The notes: generated by a model not told the origin, from the letters alone. A stretch of DNA of 64,000 nucleotides from Rubrolithibacter danxiaensis (GCF_047272945.1 NZ_JBKOPS010000002.1:372001-436000); one strand, 5' to 3'. Positions 45,008 to 54,306 are shown, numbered from the stretch's first letter. Numbers and translations are program-made.

Positions 45008-45184
45008 TCACAAATCTTTGGCAGGGATTTTTTTGATAGTGCCGTCTTTGTCAGAAATAATAAGGTATCCATCGTTTTTCTTTTCCTGTTCGATCAGTTT
45101 TCTGGAAACTTCTGATATAGCTTTTTCTAATTTCTTTTGTAAGGAAAGATGTTTGACGCCTATATGTTTTGTAGCTGTTCCCAT
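45008..45184 (-). CDS. 58-residue protein overlapping the zeta-like gene, candidate antitoxin
   Basis: Start ATG at 45184, stop TGA at 45008-45010, 58 residues. The start lies 25 bases inside the end of the zeta-like gene, in another frame. The sequence has a basic N-terminal region and a helix (LSLQKKLEKAISEVSRKLIEQ) followed by a short beta-like tail (DGYLIISDKDGTIKKIPAKDL). No family is recognised. Tight overlap with the kinase-like gene suggests co-translation and a partner role; antitoxin function is inference. Confidence 0.6.
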   Translation of the reverse strand: MGTATKHIGVKHLSLQKKLEKAISEVSRKLIEQEKKNDGYLIISDKDGTIKKIPAKDL

Positions 45185-45723
45185 ATTTCAAAATTATAGA
45201 TTTTATATTCGGAATGCAATTCACCATCTGCGATTAATTTTGCAGGATTGGTATCGTTTTTATAAACAAACCAATTATTAACCAGTTCAATAAATAAAAA
45301 AAGATTTTTTATGCCAGCAATAAATCTTCTCTCTATTATTTCTTCAGGAATATTATGTCCGCCTGATCTTACTCTTTTTGCGACTCTTTCTTTTGCTATT
45401 TGTACAGAAGGAAGATAAAAAAATAATAAAATAACTTCGTATCCCATAAGTTGAACTTCTTTTACTAAGCTTAAGTAACTCCTGGTAGATAAAGTAGTTT
45501 CTATACAAAATGATTTTTCCGCTTCAATATTTTTTCTTATTTGCTGTAGCATAATTCTTCCCGCTTCAAATGCTGCTGTTTCAGGATTTTCCGGGTTTAT
45601 TTTTGCAGCTATTATATCTGCATTAATAAATGGCACATCTTCAAAAACATTTGGTATTATAGTATAAGCCGCAGTAGTTTTTCCTGCACCATTGGGTCCT
45701 GCTATGATATAAAGCGAAGGCAT
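45160..45723 (-). CDS. zeta-toxin-like P-loop kinase
   Basis: 187 residues. The Walker A motif GPNGAGKTT is at residues 9-17, followed by FINADIIA and FCIETTLSTRSYL, the pattern of the zeta-toxin/COG4185 predicted ATPase group. Zeta toxins phosphorylate UDP-N-acetylglucosamine and stop cell-wall synthesis; whether this member does so is unknown, and Bacteroidota homologues may be non-toxic kinases. It starts 1 base after lnt on the same strand, and its end overlaps the 58-residue gene by 25 bases. Confidence 0.8.
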   Translation of the reverse strand: MPSLYIIAGPNGAGKTTAAYTIIPNVFEDVPFINADIIAAKINPENPETAAFEAGRIMLQQIRKNIEAEKSFCIETTLSTRSYLSLVKEVQLMGYEVILLFFYLPSVQIAKERVAKRVRSGGHNIPEEIIERRFIAGIKNLFLFIELVNNWFVYKNDTNPAKLIADGELHSEYKIYNFEIWEQLQNI

Positions 45724-45724
45724 G

Positions 45725-47344
45725 TTATTTCCTCTTTTTCCGGTACCATCCCGCTAATAAAAAGATAGCAAACAGGCCGCTTCCAAAACTTCCGATCCTG
45801 GCAATGTAGTCCCCATATTTGGTATAGAATGTAATTTGATTATTCAGGTTAATGTCTGCTTTAAGTGCGACAGGAACCCACCATGCTGATCTTTTAACCA
45901 CATCTCCCCGTTGGTTTATGAAGCCTGAAATGCCCGTATTTGCCGACCGGGCAACCCATCTTCGGGTTTCTATTGACCGTAGTTTTGCATATTCAAAATG
46001 CTGGTCCTTGCCCGAGGTATTTCCCCACCAGCCATCATTGGTAATTATTGAGATAAACTGTCCGCCTAGTTTTACGCTTTCTGCTACATATTCTCCCCAA
46101 ATAGATTCATAACAAATAACAGGGGATACACCGATTCCACTTTGCGAGTAAAAAACAGAGGGATGATCCTGCTTTCCAAAACCTCCGGTTGTTCCACCAA
46201 AATTAGCAAATACAGGTTTCAGGAATGACAAAGCGGAAGAAAAGGGCAGTTGCTCTACTCCGGGTACTAATTTTGATTTGTGATAAAACTGCACTTCGGC
46301 TGAATTCTCTATCTGTATTGCCGCATTAAAAGAATCAGCATATTTGCCCAGCTGTTCCTGGTAAGAAGCGGTAAGTGTTTTGGCTGAATCGTACAGCTGA
46401 TAACTTTCAATTCCTGAAATGACGTTGCCGTTTCTATACTTATCAAGAAATTGTTGTATACGGCTAAAGTTCGGATTGCTCCTGATTTTAGTTTCTTCAG
46501 CTAATTCAGGTATTGCAGTTTCCGGCCAGATAAAGTATTCTGTATTTGTTTGCCCCGCCGAATCTGATAAATGAATTAATTCTTCTACCTGTTCATTTGA
46601 AGGCATGGTGCCCCATTTTGAATAGGGGTCAATATTTGGCTGCACCACAACAACATTTGAAGGGTTAGGTTCTTCGTCATAAGTAGCATAAATAGCTAAA
46701 GAAATACTTATGGGTATTAAAATATGTAAGCCTGTTCGGATTATTGAATATTTTTGGCTTTTCCGCTCTTGTTTTACCCTGAAAGCAAGGTAAGTTTCAA
46801 ATATAAGAATGTTTGCCATCAGGATCCAGTAAGTGCCGCCGTAAACACCTGTATACTCATACCACTGTATTAATTGATGAAACTGAGCAAAACCGTTTCC
46901 TAAATTCATCCACGGGAACGCAAGATCCCAGCTTTGATGCAGATATTCATATCCTATCCAAAAGCAAATTAGTCCGGCATAGCTCCAGTTCTTTGTGGTT
47001 AATAGCCTTAGCTGATAATAAAGCCAGAAAGCAACAGACATTAAAAGGGCTCCCAAGCCAAAAGGTATCAAAGAAATCGGAATAGCCATTGCTGCAGGCA
47101 TTACTGCGTTCAATGAGTTAAAAACCCAATAAATACAACTGGTATTCCAGATGAAGAAGCATAACAGGCAAAGCAAAAAGATCTTTTTTCCTTTGTTTTT
47201 TGTTGTTGAGTGTATAATATTCTCAACGGCAATTAAAAGCGGAACTAAGGCCAGAAGTAATAGCAGGGCAGTATATGGAATTGGTGGCCATGCCAGCCAA
47301 AGCAGGAAAGCGCTTGTTAAAGCAAACAGGTAATTTTTTTGCAC
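45725..47344 (-). CDS. lnt: apolipoprotein N-acyltransferase
   Basis: 539 residues with about eight transmembrane helices and a nitrilase-like periplasmic domain (about 230-500). The catalytic Glu-Lys-Cys triad is E275 (WPETAIPE), K356 (YHKSKLVPGVE) and C411 (VICYESIWGE). It N-acylates diacylglyceryl-Cys in lipoprotein maturation, following LspA, which is encoded at 58.1 kb. The start codon is GTG (47342-47344), sharing its first base with the upstream gene's TAG stop, so the two are coupled. Confidence 0.92.
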   Translation of the reverse strand: MQKNYLFALTSAFLLWLAWPPIPYTALLLLLALVPLLIAVENIIHSTTKNKGKKIFLLCLLCFFIWNTSCIYWVFNSLNAVMPAAMAIPISLIPFGLGALLMSVAFWLYYQLRLLTTKNWSYAGLICFWIGYEYLHQSWDLAFPWMNLGNGFAQFHQLIQWYEYTGVYGGTYWILMANILIFETYLAFRVKQERKSQKYSIIRTGLHILIPISISLAIYATYDEEPNPSNVVVVQPNIDPYSKWGTMPSNEQVEELIHLSDSAGQTNTEYFIWPETAIPELAEETKIRSNPNFSRIQQFLDKYRNGNVISGIESYQLYDSAKTLTASYQEQLGKYADSFNAAIQIENSAEVQFYHKSKLVPGVEQLPFSSALSFLKPVFANFGGTTGGFGKQDHPSVFYSQSGIGVSPVICYESIWGEYVAESVKLGGQFISIITNDGWWGNTSGKDQHFEYAKLRSIETRRWVARSANTGISGFINQRGDVVKRSAWWVPVALKADINLNNQITFYTKYGDYIARIGSFGSGLFAIFLLAGWYRKKRK

Positions 47345-47949
47345 TATAGTTGAGATAAAAGATCAGCCTTTTTTGCTTCGTATTCTTCCTGGGTAATCAG
47401 TTGTTTTTCAAATAAAGATTTTAAACGCTTTAGTTTTTGTGTGATCTCATCCTCCTCCGGCTCGGGTTGAGTTTTTTCTGTCGGAGCAACAGCTTCAGGT
47501 TCTGAAGTCGTAACATTGGATAAAATAGCAGGCTCTTTGCTTATTTCAGTTTTCTGGAAAATATCCTTTTGTTTTTCCATCTGCTCGTTTGAAAATTGGT
47601 AAAGTTTTCGTGCCTGAATTTTCGGAATATAATCAATGCTGATATTTTCTCCTTTTAAAGGTACTGTGATAAACTTTGCTCCAAAAAACTCTTCTTTAAA
47701 AGAAACTTCCTTAATATCCTGCCAGGGAAAAATAATAAAGTTTGTGGTAAGCCCTAAGTTTCCGGGAAGACAGAAAATGATACGCTTGTTTGTAACAGCA
47801 ATACAATCCGGCGTAATGGTTACTGCCGGCTTTTTCTGAACCGCGAGGTATAAAATTGCCTCTCCCGAGGTAAGCATATCCTGCAGCTTTCCCAGCATTT
47901 TTTCAACAGTTTTAGGATCCTGTTCTTCTGTAAGATATTGATCTATCAT
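47344..47949 (-). CDS. bacterial PH-domain and SHOCT-domain protein
   Basis: 201 residues. A bacterial pleckstrin-homology-like domain occupies about residues 20-125 (ITPDCIAVTNKRIIFCLPG, FPWQDIKEVSFKEEFFGAKFITV). A Pro/Glu-rich linker follows, then a SHOCT motif at the C-terminus (LKRLKSLFEKQLITQEEYEAKKADLL). SHOCT motifs mediate oligomerisation. Cytoplasmic; function unknown. It precedes lnt with a one-base overlap. Confidence 0.8.
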   Translation of the reverse strand: MIDQYLTEEQDPKTVEKMLGKLQDMLTSGEAILYLAVQKKPAVTITPDCIAVTNKRIIFCLPGNLGLTTNFIIFPWQDIKEVSFKEEFFGAKFITVPLKGENISIDYIPKIQARKLYQFSNEQMEKQKDIFQKTEISKEPAILSNVTTSEPEAVAPTEKTQPEPEEDEITQKLKRLKSLFEKQLITQEEYEAKKADLLSQL

Positions 47950-48078
47950 TTTATTAGGTTAAAGGCGGAAGTTTTAATAGCATAATTCAAAATTAAAAAG
48001 TTAAAATTAAAAACAGGTGTTTTAAGGGATTTAGGTATTAGGCTATTGCATCATTCAATCCTTTTCTAATTCCATCCT

Positions 48079-48753
48079 TCAGTCCTTCCCTCGTACGCAG
48101 ATTACAAATTCACCTTTCAGGGTATTGTTTTCAAAATGAGTTTTTATCGCTACCAGTGTGCCCCGAACGGTTTCTTCAAATAGTTTGGTCAGCTCGCGTG
48201 ATACCGAAGCGCTGCGCTCTTCGCCGAAGGTACTGATAAGCTCTTCTAACGTTTTAATCAGCCGGTGCGGCGATTCGTAGAAGATCATCGTACGTTCTTC
48301 CTCCTTCAACTCTTTTAGTCTGGTTTGACGGCCTTTTTTTACCGGTAGAAATCCTTCAAAAGTGAACCGATCGGAAGGAAGTCCGGAATTTACCAATGCA
48401 GGCACAAAAGCAGTTGCCCCCGGCAGGCATTCAATGGAAATATTGCTTTTTAATGCTTCACGTGTCAGTAAGAATCCCGGATCTGAAATGGCAGGAGTGC
48501 CGGCATCAGAAATTAAAGCAATTTGCTTTCCTTCTTTTAGCAGGCGGACAACTTCTGCTGCCGATTTATGTTCGTTATGCTGATGATGGGCAAAAAGTTT
48601 TTTTTCTATACCGAAATGTTTTAAAAGAGGAGCACTTGTGCGGGTATCTTCAGCCAGAATTATATCCGCTTCTTTTAAAATACGGATAGCCCGGAGTGTA
48701 ATATCCTCCAGGTTTCCTATGGGTGTTGGAACTAAATAAAGTTTGCCGTTCAT
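48079..48753 (-). CDS. rsmI: 16S rRNA 2'-O-ribose C1402 methyltransferase
   Basis: 224 residues of the tetrapyrrole-methylase fold. The N-terminal PTPIGNLEDITLRAIRIL and the AEDTRTSAPLLKHFGI, SDAGTPAISDPG and ALVNSGLPSDRFTFEGFLP segments are diagnostic of RsmI. It methylates C1402 in the ribosomal P site using SAM. Monocistronic, divergent from serS. Confidence 0.95.
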   Translation of the reverse strand: MNGKLYLVPTPIGNLEDITLRAIRILKEADIILAEDTRTSAPLLKHFGIEKKLFAHHQHNEHKSAAEVVRLLKEGKQIALISDAGTPAISDPGFLLTREALKSNISIECLPGATAFVPALVNSGLPSDRFTFEGFLPVKKGRQTRLKELKEEERTMIFYESPHRLIKTLEELISTFGEERSASVSRELTKLFEETVRGTLVAIKTHFENNTLKGEFVICVRGKD

Positions 48754-48831
48754 TTCAGTGTTTCATCATTATGTCGGCATAGCTATCTGTAGCAGATTGC
48801 TATACTGCGTTCTCAATGACGGGTAAGTTTA

Positions 48832-48839
48832 TATCTTTG
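48832..48839 (+). promoter_or_regulatory. putative -7 box of serS
   Basis: TATCTTTG fits TAnnTTTG and ends 18 bases before the serS ATG. A convincing -33 TTTG at the usual spacing was not found. Confidence 0.3.
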
Positions 48840-48856
48840 TCAAAAAATTAAAAACA

Positions 48857-50128
48857 ATGTTGCAAGTTAGTTATATCCGCGAAAACAAAGAGAAGGTTTT
48901 GGAACGTTTAAGCCTGAAAAATTTTAAGCAGCCAGAGCTTGTTGATGAAATTATTTCGCTGGACGAAGCCCGCCGGCAAACGCAGGTAACATTAGATTCA
49001 ATTTCGGCAGAAGCTAATACGGCTGCAAAGCAAATCGGCGATTTAATGCGGCAAGGGAAAAAAGAAGAGGCAGAAGCCATAAAAACAAAAACTTCATCTT
49101 TCAAGGAGCAGATTAAAGCATTAGGAGATCAACTTGCTGCCATAGAGGATGAACTGAGCAGCAAAGTAATTCAATTGCCAAACCTTCCGCATACATCTGT
49201 TCCAGGGGGTGTAAGTGCCGAAGACAATGAAGTGGCGTATGAACACGGAAGTAAGCCTTCTTTAAATACCACTGCTTTGCCTCACTGGGAGCTTGCCCTT
49301 AAATATGACCTGATAGATTTTGAATTGGGAAATAAAATTACGGGAGCGGGATTCCCCGTATATAAAGGAAAAGGTGCAAAGTTGCAGCGGGCACTTATTA
49401 ACTTCTTTCTGGATGAAGCTGAAAAAGCAGGTTATCGCGAAATCCAACCGCCAATTGTAGTAAATGAAGCTTCAGGCTTTGGTACAGGCCAGCTTCCGGA
49501 TAAGGAAGGCCAGATGTACCATATTGGTATTGACAATTTGTACCTCATACCCACTGCCGAGGTTCCAATTACTAACTTATACCGTGATGTTATCGTCAGA
49601 GAGGAAGATTTGCCTATTAAAAATTGCGGATATACGCCTTGTTTCCGTCGGGAAGCAGGTTCTTATGGCGCTCATGTTCGTGGTTTAAATCGTTTGCATC
49701 AGTTTGATAAAGTGGAGCTGGTTCAAATTACTCATCCTGATAACTCATACCCTACTTTAGAGGAGATGAGTAAATACGTACAGTCTTTATTACAAAAGTT
49801 AGAGCTTCCTTATCGGGTACTTCGGCTTTGCGGCGGCGACATGAGCTTTACTTCTGCCTTAACTTACGATATGGAGGTGTGGTGTGCTGCACAGGCCCGC
49901 TGGCTTGAAGTTTCATCTGTATCAAATTTCGAAGCTTTTCAGAGTAACAGGCTGAAACTTCGGTTTAAGGGGAAAGAAGGGAAGCCCCAATTGGCCCACA
50001 CATTAAATGGCAGTGCACTTGCTTTACCAAGAATTGTTGCCTCTTTACTTGAAAATAATCAAACTGACACCGGAATAAAAATTCCGGCCGTGCTGGTGCC
50101 GTACACGAAGTTTGAATGGATTGATTAG
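48857..50128 (+). CDS. serS: seryl-tRNA synthetase
   Basis: 423 residues. An N-terminal coiled-coil tRNA-binding arm (about 25-105) is followed by the class II catalytic core: TAEVPITNLY, the motif 2 region CFRREAGSYG..GLNRLHQFDKVE, and motif 3 near LNGSALALPRIVASLLE. It charges tRNA-Ser in the cytosol. The terminator hairpin at 50139-50166 follows. Confidence 0.97.
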   Translation: MLQVSYIRENKEKVLERLSLKNFKQPELVDEIISLDEARRQTQVTLDSISAEANTAAKQIGDLMRQGKKEEAEAIKTKTSSFKEQIKALGDQLAAIEDELSSKVIQLPNLPHTSVPGGVSAEDNEVAYEHGSKPSLNTTALPHWELALKYDLIDFELGNKITGAGFPVYKGKGAKLQRALINFFLDEAEKAGYREIQPPIVVNEASGFGTGQLPDKEGQMYHIGIDNLYLIPTAEVPITNLYRDVIVREEDLPIKNCGYTPCFRREAGSYGAHVRGLNRLHQFDKVELVQITHPDNSYPTLEEMSKYVQSLLQKLELPYRVLRLCGGDMSFTSALTYDMEVWCAAQARWLEVSSVSNFEAFQSNRLKLRFKGKEGKPQLAHTLNGSALALPRIVASLLENNQTDTGIKIPAVLVPYTKFEWID

Positions 50129-50138
50129 CAGAAACAAA

Positions 50139-50166
50139 AAAGGTTGCTTCGAAAGAAGCAACCTTT
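50139..50166 (-). terminator. hairpin between convergent serS and cspA-like genes
   Basis: A 12-bp perfect stem (AAAGGTTGCTTC/GAAGCAACCTTT) closed by a GAAA loop. On the minus strand it is followed by a run of T, making it the terminator of the cold-shock gene; it may also stop serS transcription. Confidence 0.85.
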
Positions 50167-50188
50167 GTAGACGATTAATGATATATTA

Positions 50189-50386
50189 TTATTGAATAAC
50201 TTCTACATTTACCGCGTTCAAGCCTTTTTTGCCACGTTCAACTTCGTAACGTACACGATCGTTTTCACGGATCGAATCTACCAGGCCTGAGGAATGAACA
50301 AAAATATCAGATTCACCATCAGCTGGTATAATAAATCCGAAACCTTTTGTTTCATTGAAAAATTTAACTGTTCCTTCTTTTTGCAT
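50189..50386 (-). CDS. cold-shock domain protein
   Basis: A 65-residue CspA-family protein. RNP1 KGFGFI is near 14-19 and RNP2 DIFVHSS near 27-33. Such proteins bind single-stranded RNA/DNA and destabilise mRNA structure. It lies 100 bases downstream of eboF on the same strand, with its own terminator. Confidence 0.95.
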   Translation of the reverse strand: MQKEGTVKFFNETKGFGFIIPADGESDIFVHSSGLVDSIRENDRVRYEVERGKKGLNAVNVEVIQ

Positions 50387-50486
50387 TGTAATATTTATTA
50401 AAAGCCCGCAAGGTAGGGATAATAATTAAGGAAAAAGTATTTTCTTCCAATTATATTGAAATAGTACATAAATATTACTTTTTGCT

Positions 50487-51854
50487 TCAATTAGCTTGGT
50501 TTTTATTTATGAGATGATCCCAGATTATACCATAAATAGCTGTTGCTTGAACGCTATTAACGTTTTGGGCGTTATCAGTTATCAGTACAGGCTTATATTC
50601 TGCCGGTATATTAACTCTGCCGTGCGAACCTTTAATAAGGGTAGCATTTAAAGGAATTACATCCATTACATATCGGAAACCCAGTTTCTTTCGCAGCAGT
50701 TTGTATCCCGCTCTTGCTTTTGAAGTCATAAACATCTCAACAGGATCATAGCCTGGCTTTTTATGGATATCAACTACCCGGGCATAATCAGGAGCTTTGG
50801 TATCGTCAACCCAGAAATAATAGGTAAACCAACTGTTCTTATCAGCCATTACTACGAAATCTCCTGATCTTTCATGATCTATTCCATACTTCACCTGTTC
50901 CTCTCGGTCCAGTATCAATTCAATCCCGGAAGTTTTTTCCAGAATTGCTTTTACTTTTTCTTTTACTGAAGGATCATTGATATAAACATGTGCCACCTGG
51001 TGATCTGCTACGGCAAATGCTTTGGAAGCTCCGGGATCAAGCAGTTCAGTGCCTCTTTCTATCCTTATTCCGAGTAAATTATTTTCTCTTAAGATCCTGT
51101 TTAAATGTATCGGTTGGTTAACCGGCGCAATTCCATATTCAGACAGGATTATAATTTTAGCTTTCTTCTTCTCATAGAACGTAACTAATTGTTCAATTAC
51201 GCCGTCAACCTCTGCCAGTTCTTTTGATATTTTAGAAAGATCAGGGCCGAATTTTTGCAGGCAATAATCAAGATGAGGCAGGTAAATCAGTGTTAATGTC
51301 GGATTGTATTTATCATCCGTATACATGGAAGCATCGGCAATCCATTGTGTTGACTTAATATTTGCGCCTGGTCCCCAGAATTGGAAAAGTGGAAATTGTC
51401 CGAATTTTTCCTGTAGTTCATCTCTTAATTCTGCAGGATGTGCATAGCAATCGGGATTTTTTCTGCCGTCCGCTAAATATTGCGGACGTGGTGTAACAGA
51501 ATAGTCAGCCGATGAATACATATTGTACCACCAGAACATTTTTGAGCAGGTAAAATTCGGGTCTTCTTTTTTTGCAGCTTCCCAGATTTTTTCAGCCAGC
51601 ACAAGTTTGTTAGATTGTTTCCAGAACTTGATTTCACAATCTTCGCGATCATACCACCCATTGCCTACTATCCCGTGTTCATCTGGAAGTTTGCCCGTAA
51701 CATACGTTGACTGAACGGAAGTTGTTACTGCAGGAAGCAGTGGTTCAATAGTATTTAAATGGCGATTTTCTATATATTTTTTTAGGAAAGGTGTGTGTTC
51801 TCCAATTACGGATGATGATAAGCCGACAACATCTATAACAACTGTTTTATTCAT
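50487..51854 (-). CDS. eboF: EboF-like alkaline-phosphatase/pyrophosphatase superfamily protein
   Basis: 455 residues resembling nucleotide pyrophosphatase/phosphodiesterases: the first Asp at D8 (VIDVVGL), the Thr nucleophile region at T44-T45 (AVTTSVQSTYVTG), D196 before KFGP, and a late H285/H289 (ADHQVAHVY). It is the last gene of an eboA-F operon, where this position is held by EboF. The usual D-H metal pair is E239-Y240 (LSEYGI) here and the usual His before GP is Q200, so catalysis may differ from classic NPP enzymes. No signal peptide. Starts 10 bases after the eboE stop. Confidence 0.85.
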   Translation of the reverse strand: MNKTVVIDVVGLSSSVIGEHTPFLKKYIENRHLNTIEPLLPAVTTSVQSTYVTGKLPDEHGIVGNGWYDREDCEIKFWKQSNKLVLAEKIWEAAKKEDPNFTCSKMFWWYNMYSSADYSVTPRPQYLADGRKNPDCYAHPAELRDELQEKFGQFPLFQFWGPGANIKSTQWIADASMYTDDKYNPTLTLIYLPHLDYCLQKFGPDLSKISKELAEVDGVIEQLVTFYEKKKAKIIILSEYGIAPVNQPIHLNRILRENNLLGIRIERGTELLDPGASKAFAVADHQVAHVYINDPSVKEKVKAILEKTSGIELILDREEQVKYGIDHERSGDFVVMADKNSWFTYYFWVDDTKAPDYARVVDIHKKPGYDPVEMFMTSKARAGYKLLRKKLGFRYVMDVIPLNATLIKGSHGRVNIPAEYKPVLITDNAQNVNSVQATAIYGIIWDHLINKNQAN

Positions 51855-51864
51855 GTTAGTGCTT

Positions 51865-53064
51865 TTATAATAATCCTTTAACCCATTGTAACTCGCGAAT
51901 AATCGATTGTTTAATAGGTAGTTTTAATTGCTCGGGAAGAACTTCCCAGGTATATGTTTCTACTTCAAGGTGATTGGTAAATGGATCAGCATTAAATAAT
52001 TTAATCAGTTCACTAATATCATTCTGAGTAGTTTGCAGCGCTCCCAGATCTTCAATAAACAAGGGAACATGGAAATGAGCCCGCCATTCCTCTACCGCCG
52101 GATTATCTGCATCCTGTAACGCTTGCGGAAGGTCGGGATAACGAATAAGGCCGCTGCTGTTTGTTCTTGCTACAACCTGATGCAGGTAAGTAGATTCATT
52201 AAAATTGGAAAACGCTTCTTTTACGGCATTTCTGTTTGCTCTCAGAGAGGCCTTCAAAGCAGCGCTTATTTGAATTTTTCCAACTTTTATTTCTTGCTTT
52301 TTTAATTCTTTCAGCACTTCTGCATGCACTTCATATCCAACAGCAAAGTGACAGATATCGTAACACAGGCGGATGTGTTCGCGTAATGCTTCTTCCGCTT
52401 CCTGTAAAGAGATGGAGAATTTATTTGCCAACATGTTTTGCCCTTTCGGTACCAGATCCTGCAGGAACCATTCAATAAATTCTGCTCCTGTTTCTAAAAG
52501 ACCGTCAGGTTCCGGTTCAATATCTAAATGAAGCGTTAGTCCGGTTTCTTTTTTTAGTTTGATAAGATGTTCTGCAACTTCAATAAAATGTTCTGTCGCC
52601 GTTTTTCTTGCTTCAGCTAATTCCTGCGAGTCTGGTTTAAACCAATGCCTGTAGGTGAGGGGCGAGGTAGAAACGCCTCCGTCGAGCCCTTCGGGAAGCA
52701 AAGCCACTAAAATGTTAAATAGTCTTTTCGTATATTCTACTCGTTCACGGGTTGTCCAGTCGGGGGTATGAACATCGTCTTTAACACGGGTATGATGAAA
52801 ACCTCCGTATGGAAAACCATTCATGGTAAAAACATAGGCCCCATTTTCGGTCAGCCAGGTCTTAAAAACGTTTAAATTGCCTTCTTTTATCAGCTCAGTA
52901 CTTGCTTCATTGGAAAGGCGTAGGCCGATCCCCATTTTATTATCAGGAGATAAGTCCTTTTTAATTGCCGGAAAATTTTGCTGCAGGGCAGCAAAATGAT
53001 CATGCCAGCTCTCACCCGCATGTATGTTAGTGCAATAGGTCAAATGGGCATTTAGAGTTTCCAT
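51865..53064 (-). CDS. eboE: metabolite traffic protein EboE
   Basis: 399 residues with a sugar-isomerase-like TIM-barrel (LTYCTNIHAGESWHDH at the N-terminus, LTLHLDIEPEPDGLLE, RLCYDICHFAVGYE, HFHVPLF). The D/E/H residues on these strands are suited to a metal site. EboE is a recognised family of the ebo cluster, which is linked to movement of a precursor toward the periplasm in scytonemin-making cyanobacteria. Reaction unknown. Fifth gene of the operon. Confidence 0.87.
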   Translation of the reverse strand: METLNAHLTYCTNIHAGESWHDHFAALQQNFPAIKKDLSPDNKMGIGLRLSNEASTELIKEGNLNVFKTWLTENGAYVFTMNGFPYGGFHHTRVKDDVHTPDWTTRERVEYTKRLFNILVALLPEGLDGGVSTSPLTYRHWFKPDSQELAEARKTATEHFIEVAEHLIKLKKETGLTLHLDIEPEPDGLLETGAEFIEWFLQDLVPKGQNMLANKFSISLQEAEEALREHIRLCYDICHFAVGYEVHAEVLKELKKQEIKVGKIQISAALKASLRANRNAVKEAFSNFNESTYLHQVVARTNSSGLIRYPDLPQALQDADNPAVEEWRAHFHVPLFIEDLGALQTTQNDISELIKLFNADPFTNHLEVETYTWEVLPEQLKLPIKQSIIRELQWVKGLL

Positions 53065-53145
53065 ATCATGTGATAGTGATTTTCACTATAGTTGAAATAA
53101 CAGTATATCGAGCAAAAGGAGAATGAATGTCGGCAAAATGTGGGT

Positions 53146-54306
53146 CTAACTGATTACAGCCTGATATTCCTTCAGTATTTTGCCTGCTTCACAAATTAGT
53201 CTGTGGTCCATTTCGTTTACTTCCTGTCCTTTTCCAATAGCAACCAACATGGTGATCGTTAATTTGCCGCCTAAATGCTCCTGGAATTCCTGTAAGCCTT
53301 TAAGAATCGGACTGTCTGCCTTTTCTGCTTCCAGTAAGGGATGAGTAACTTCAAATCCGAATTGAAGGAGAAGTTTCACAATCCGGTCACTGTCTGTTTT
53401 AGATAATCTTCCTGATAGGTTGGAATAAACGCTATCCAAAGCAATGCCCATTGCGACAGCCTCGCCATGAAACACCTCAAAATTTGAAAGTTGTTCGAGT
53501 TTATGGGCGCTCCAGTGGCCAAAATCTAAAGGACGGGCTGAACCTAATTCGAAAGGATCGCCGCTGGCAATATGCTGCAGGTGAAGTTCTGCACAGCGTT
53601 TGATTAGATATTCCATTGCCGGCATATTTCGTGCTACCAAAACCGACGCATTCTCCTCAAGCCAGTAAAAGAAGGCAGCATCTTTAATGAGCGCTACTTT
53701 TACAGCTTCCGAAATTCCTGATCGCCAATCCCGGTCGGTTAGGGTAGTAAGAAAATTAAAGTCGTTGAATACGGCAACAGGAGGTACGAATGTGCCCAGA
53801 AAATTCTTTTTCCCCTGGTAATTCACTCCGTTCTTCACGCCAACTCCCGAGTCATTTTGTGAAAGAACAGTAGTGGGAATACGAATATGTTTAACTCCCC
53901 GATGAGAGATAGCAGCCGCATAACCAGCTAAATCTAAAATTGATCCGCCGCCTATTGCAGCTAAATAGGAATGACGGTCTATCCCGTTGCGGTTTCCTGA
54001 ATCGATTATTTGTTCTAAAAATACCGGATTGTTTTTTGCCTGCTCTCCTCCCGGAATAATCAATAATTCCGGAATTAATTGCACATCCCGATACTCAGAA
54101 AAGTATGTTTTTATTTGTTCTGTTAATTGAGGATGGACTTTGCTAACGCCGTCATCAATTATAAAAAGGATTTTTTGTGTAATGCCTTTCGTATGTCTGT
54201 CCTTTAAAAAGGTCCCTAACAGGCAGTTTGAAGAATCAAAAAGCCGGGTTGTGAAATGAACTTTATATTCAAATTTAACTGTAAACGATTGTTGTAAATA
54301 ATCCAT
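53146..54306 (-). CDS. eboD: EboD, 3-dehydroquinate-synthase-like sugar phosphate cyclase
   Basis: 386 residues of the DHQ synthase fold. The NAD-binding AIGGGSILDLAGYAAA (about 117-132), the ISEAVKVALIKD helix, the metal-ligand helix FGHWSAHKLE and HGEAVAMGI correspond to DHQS Glu and two His zinc ligands. The GHxxxHxxE variant (GHWSAHKLE) separates it from housekeeping AroB (GHxxGHxxE). Sugar phosphate cyclases make cyclitol or quinate-like rings; the substrate here is unknown. Fourth gene, between eboC and eboE. Confidence 0.87.
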   Translation of the reverse strand: MDYLQQSFTVKFEYKVHFTTRLFDSSNCLLGTFLKDRHTKGITQKILFIIDDGVSKVHPQLTEQIKTYFSEYRDVQLIPELLIIPGGEQAKNNPVFLEQIIDSGNRNGIDRHSYLAAIGGGSILDLAGYAAAISHRGVKHIRIPTTVLSQNDSGVGVKNGVNYQGKKNFLGTFVPPVAVFNDFNFLTTLTDRDWRSGISEAVKVALIKDAAFFYWLEENASVLVARNMPAMEYLIKRCAELHLQHIASGDPFELGSARPLDFGHWSAHKLEQLSNFEVFHGEAVAMGIALDSVYSNLSGRLSKTDSDRIVKLLLQFGFEVTHPLLEAEKADSPILKGLQEFQEHLGGKLTITMLVAIGKGQEVNEMDHRLICEAGKILKEYQAVIS

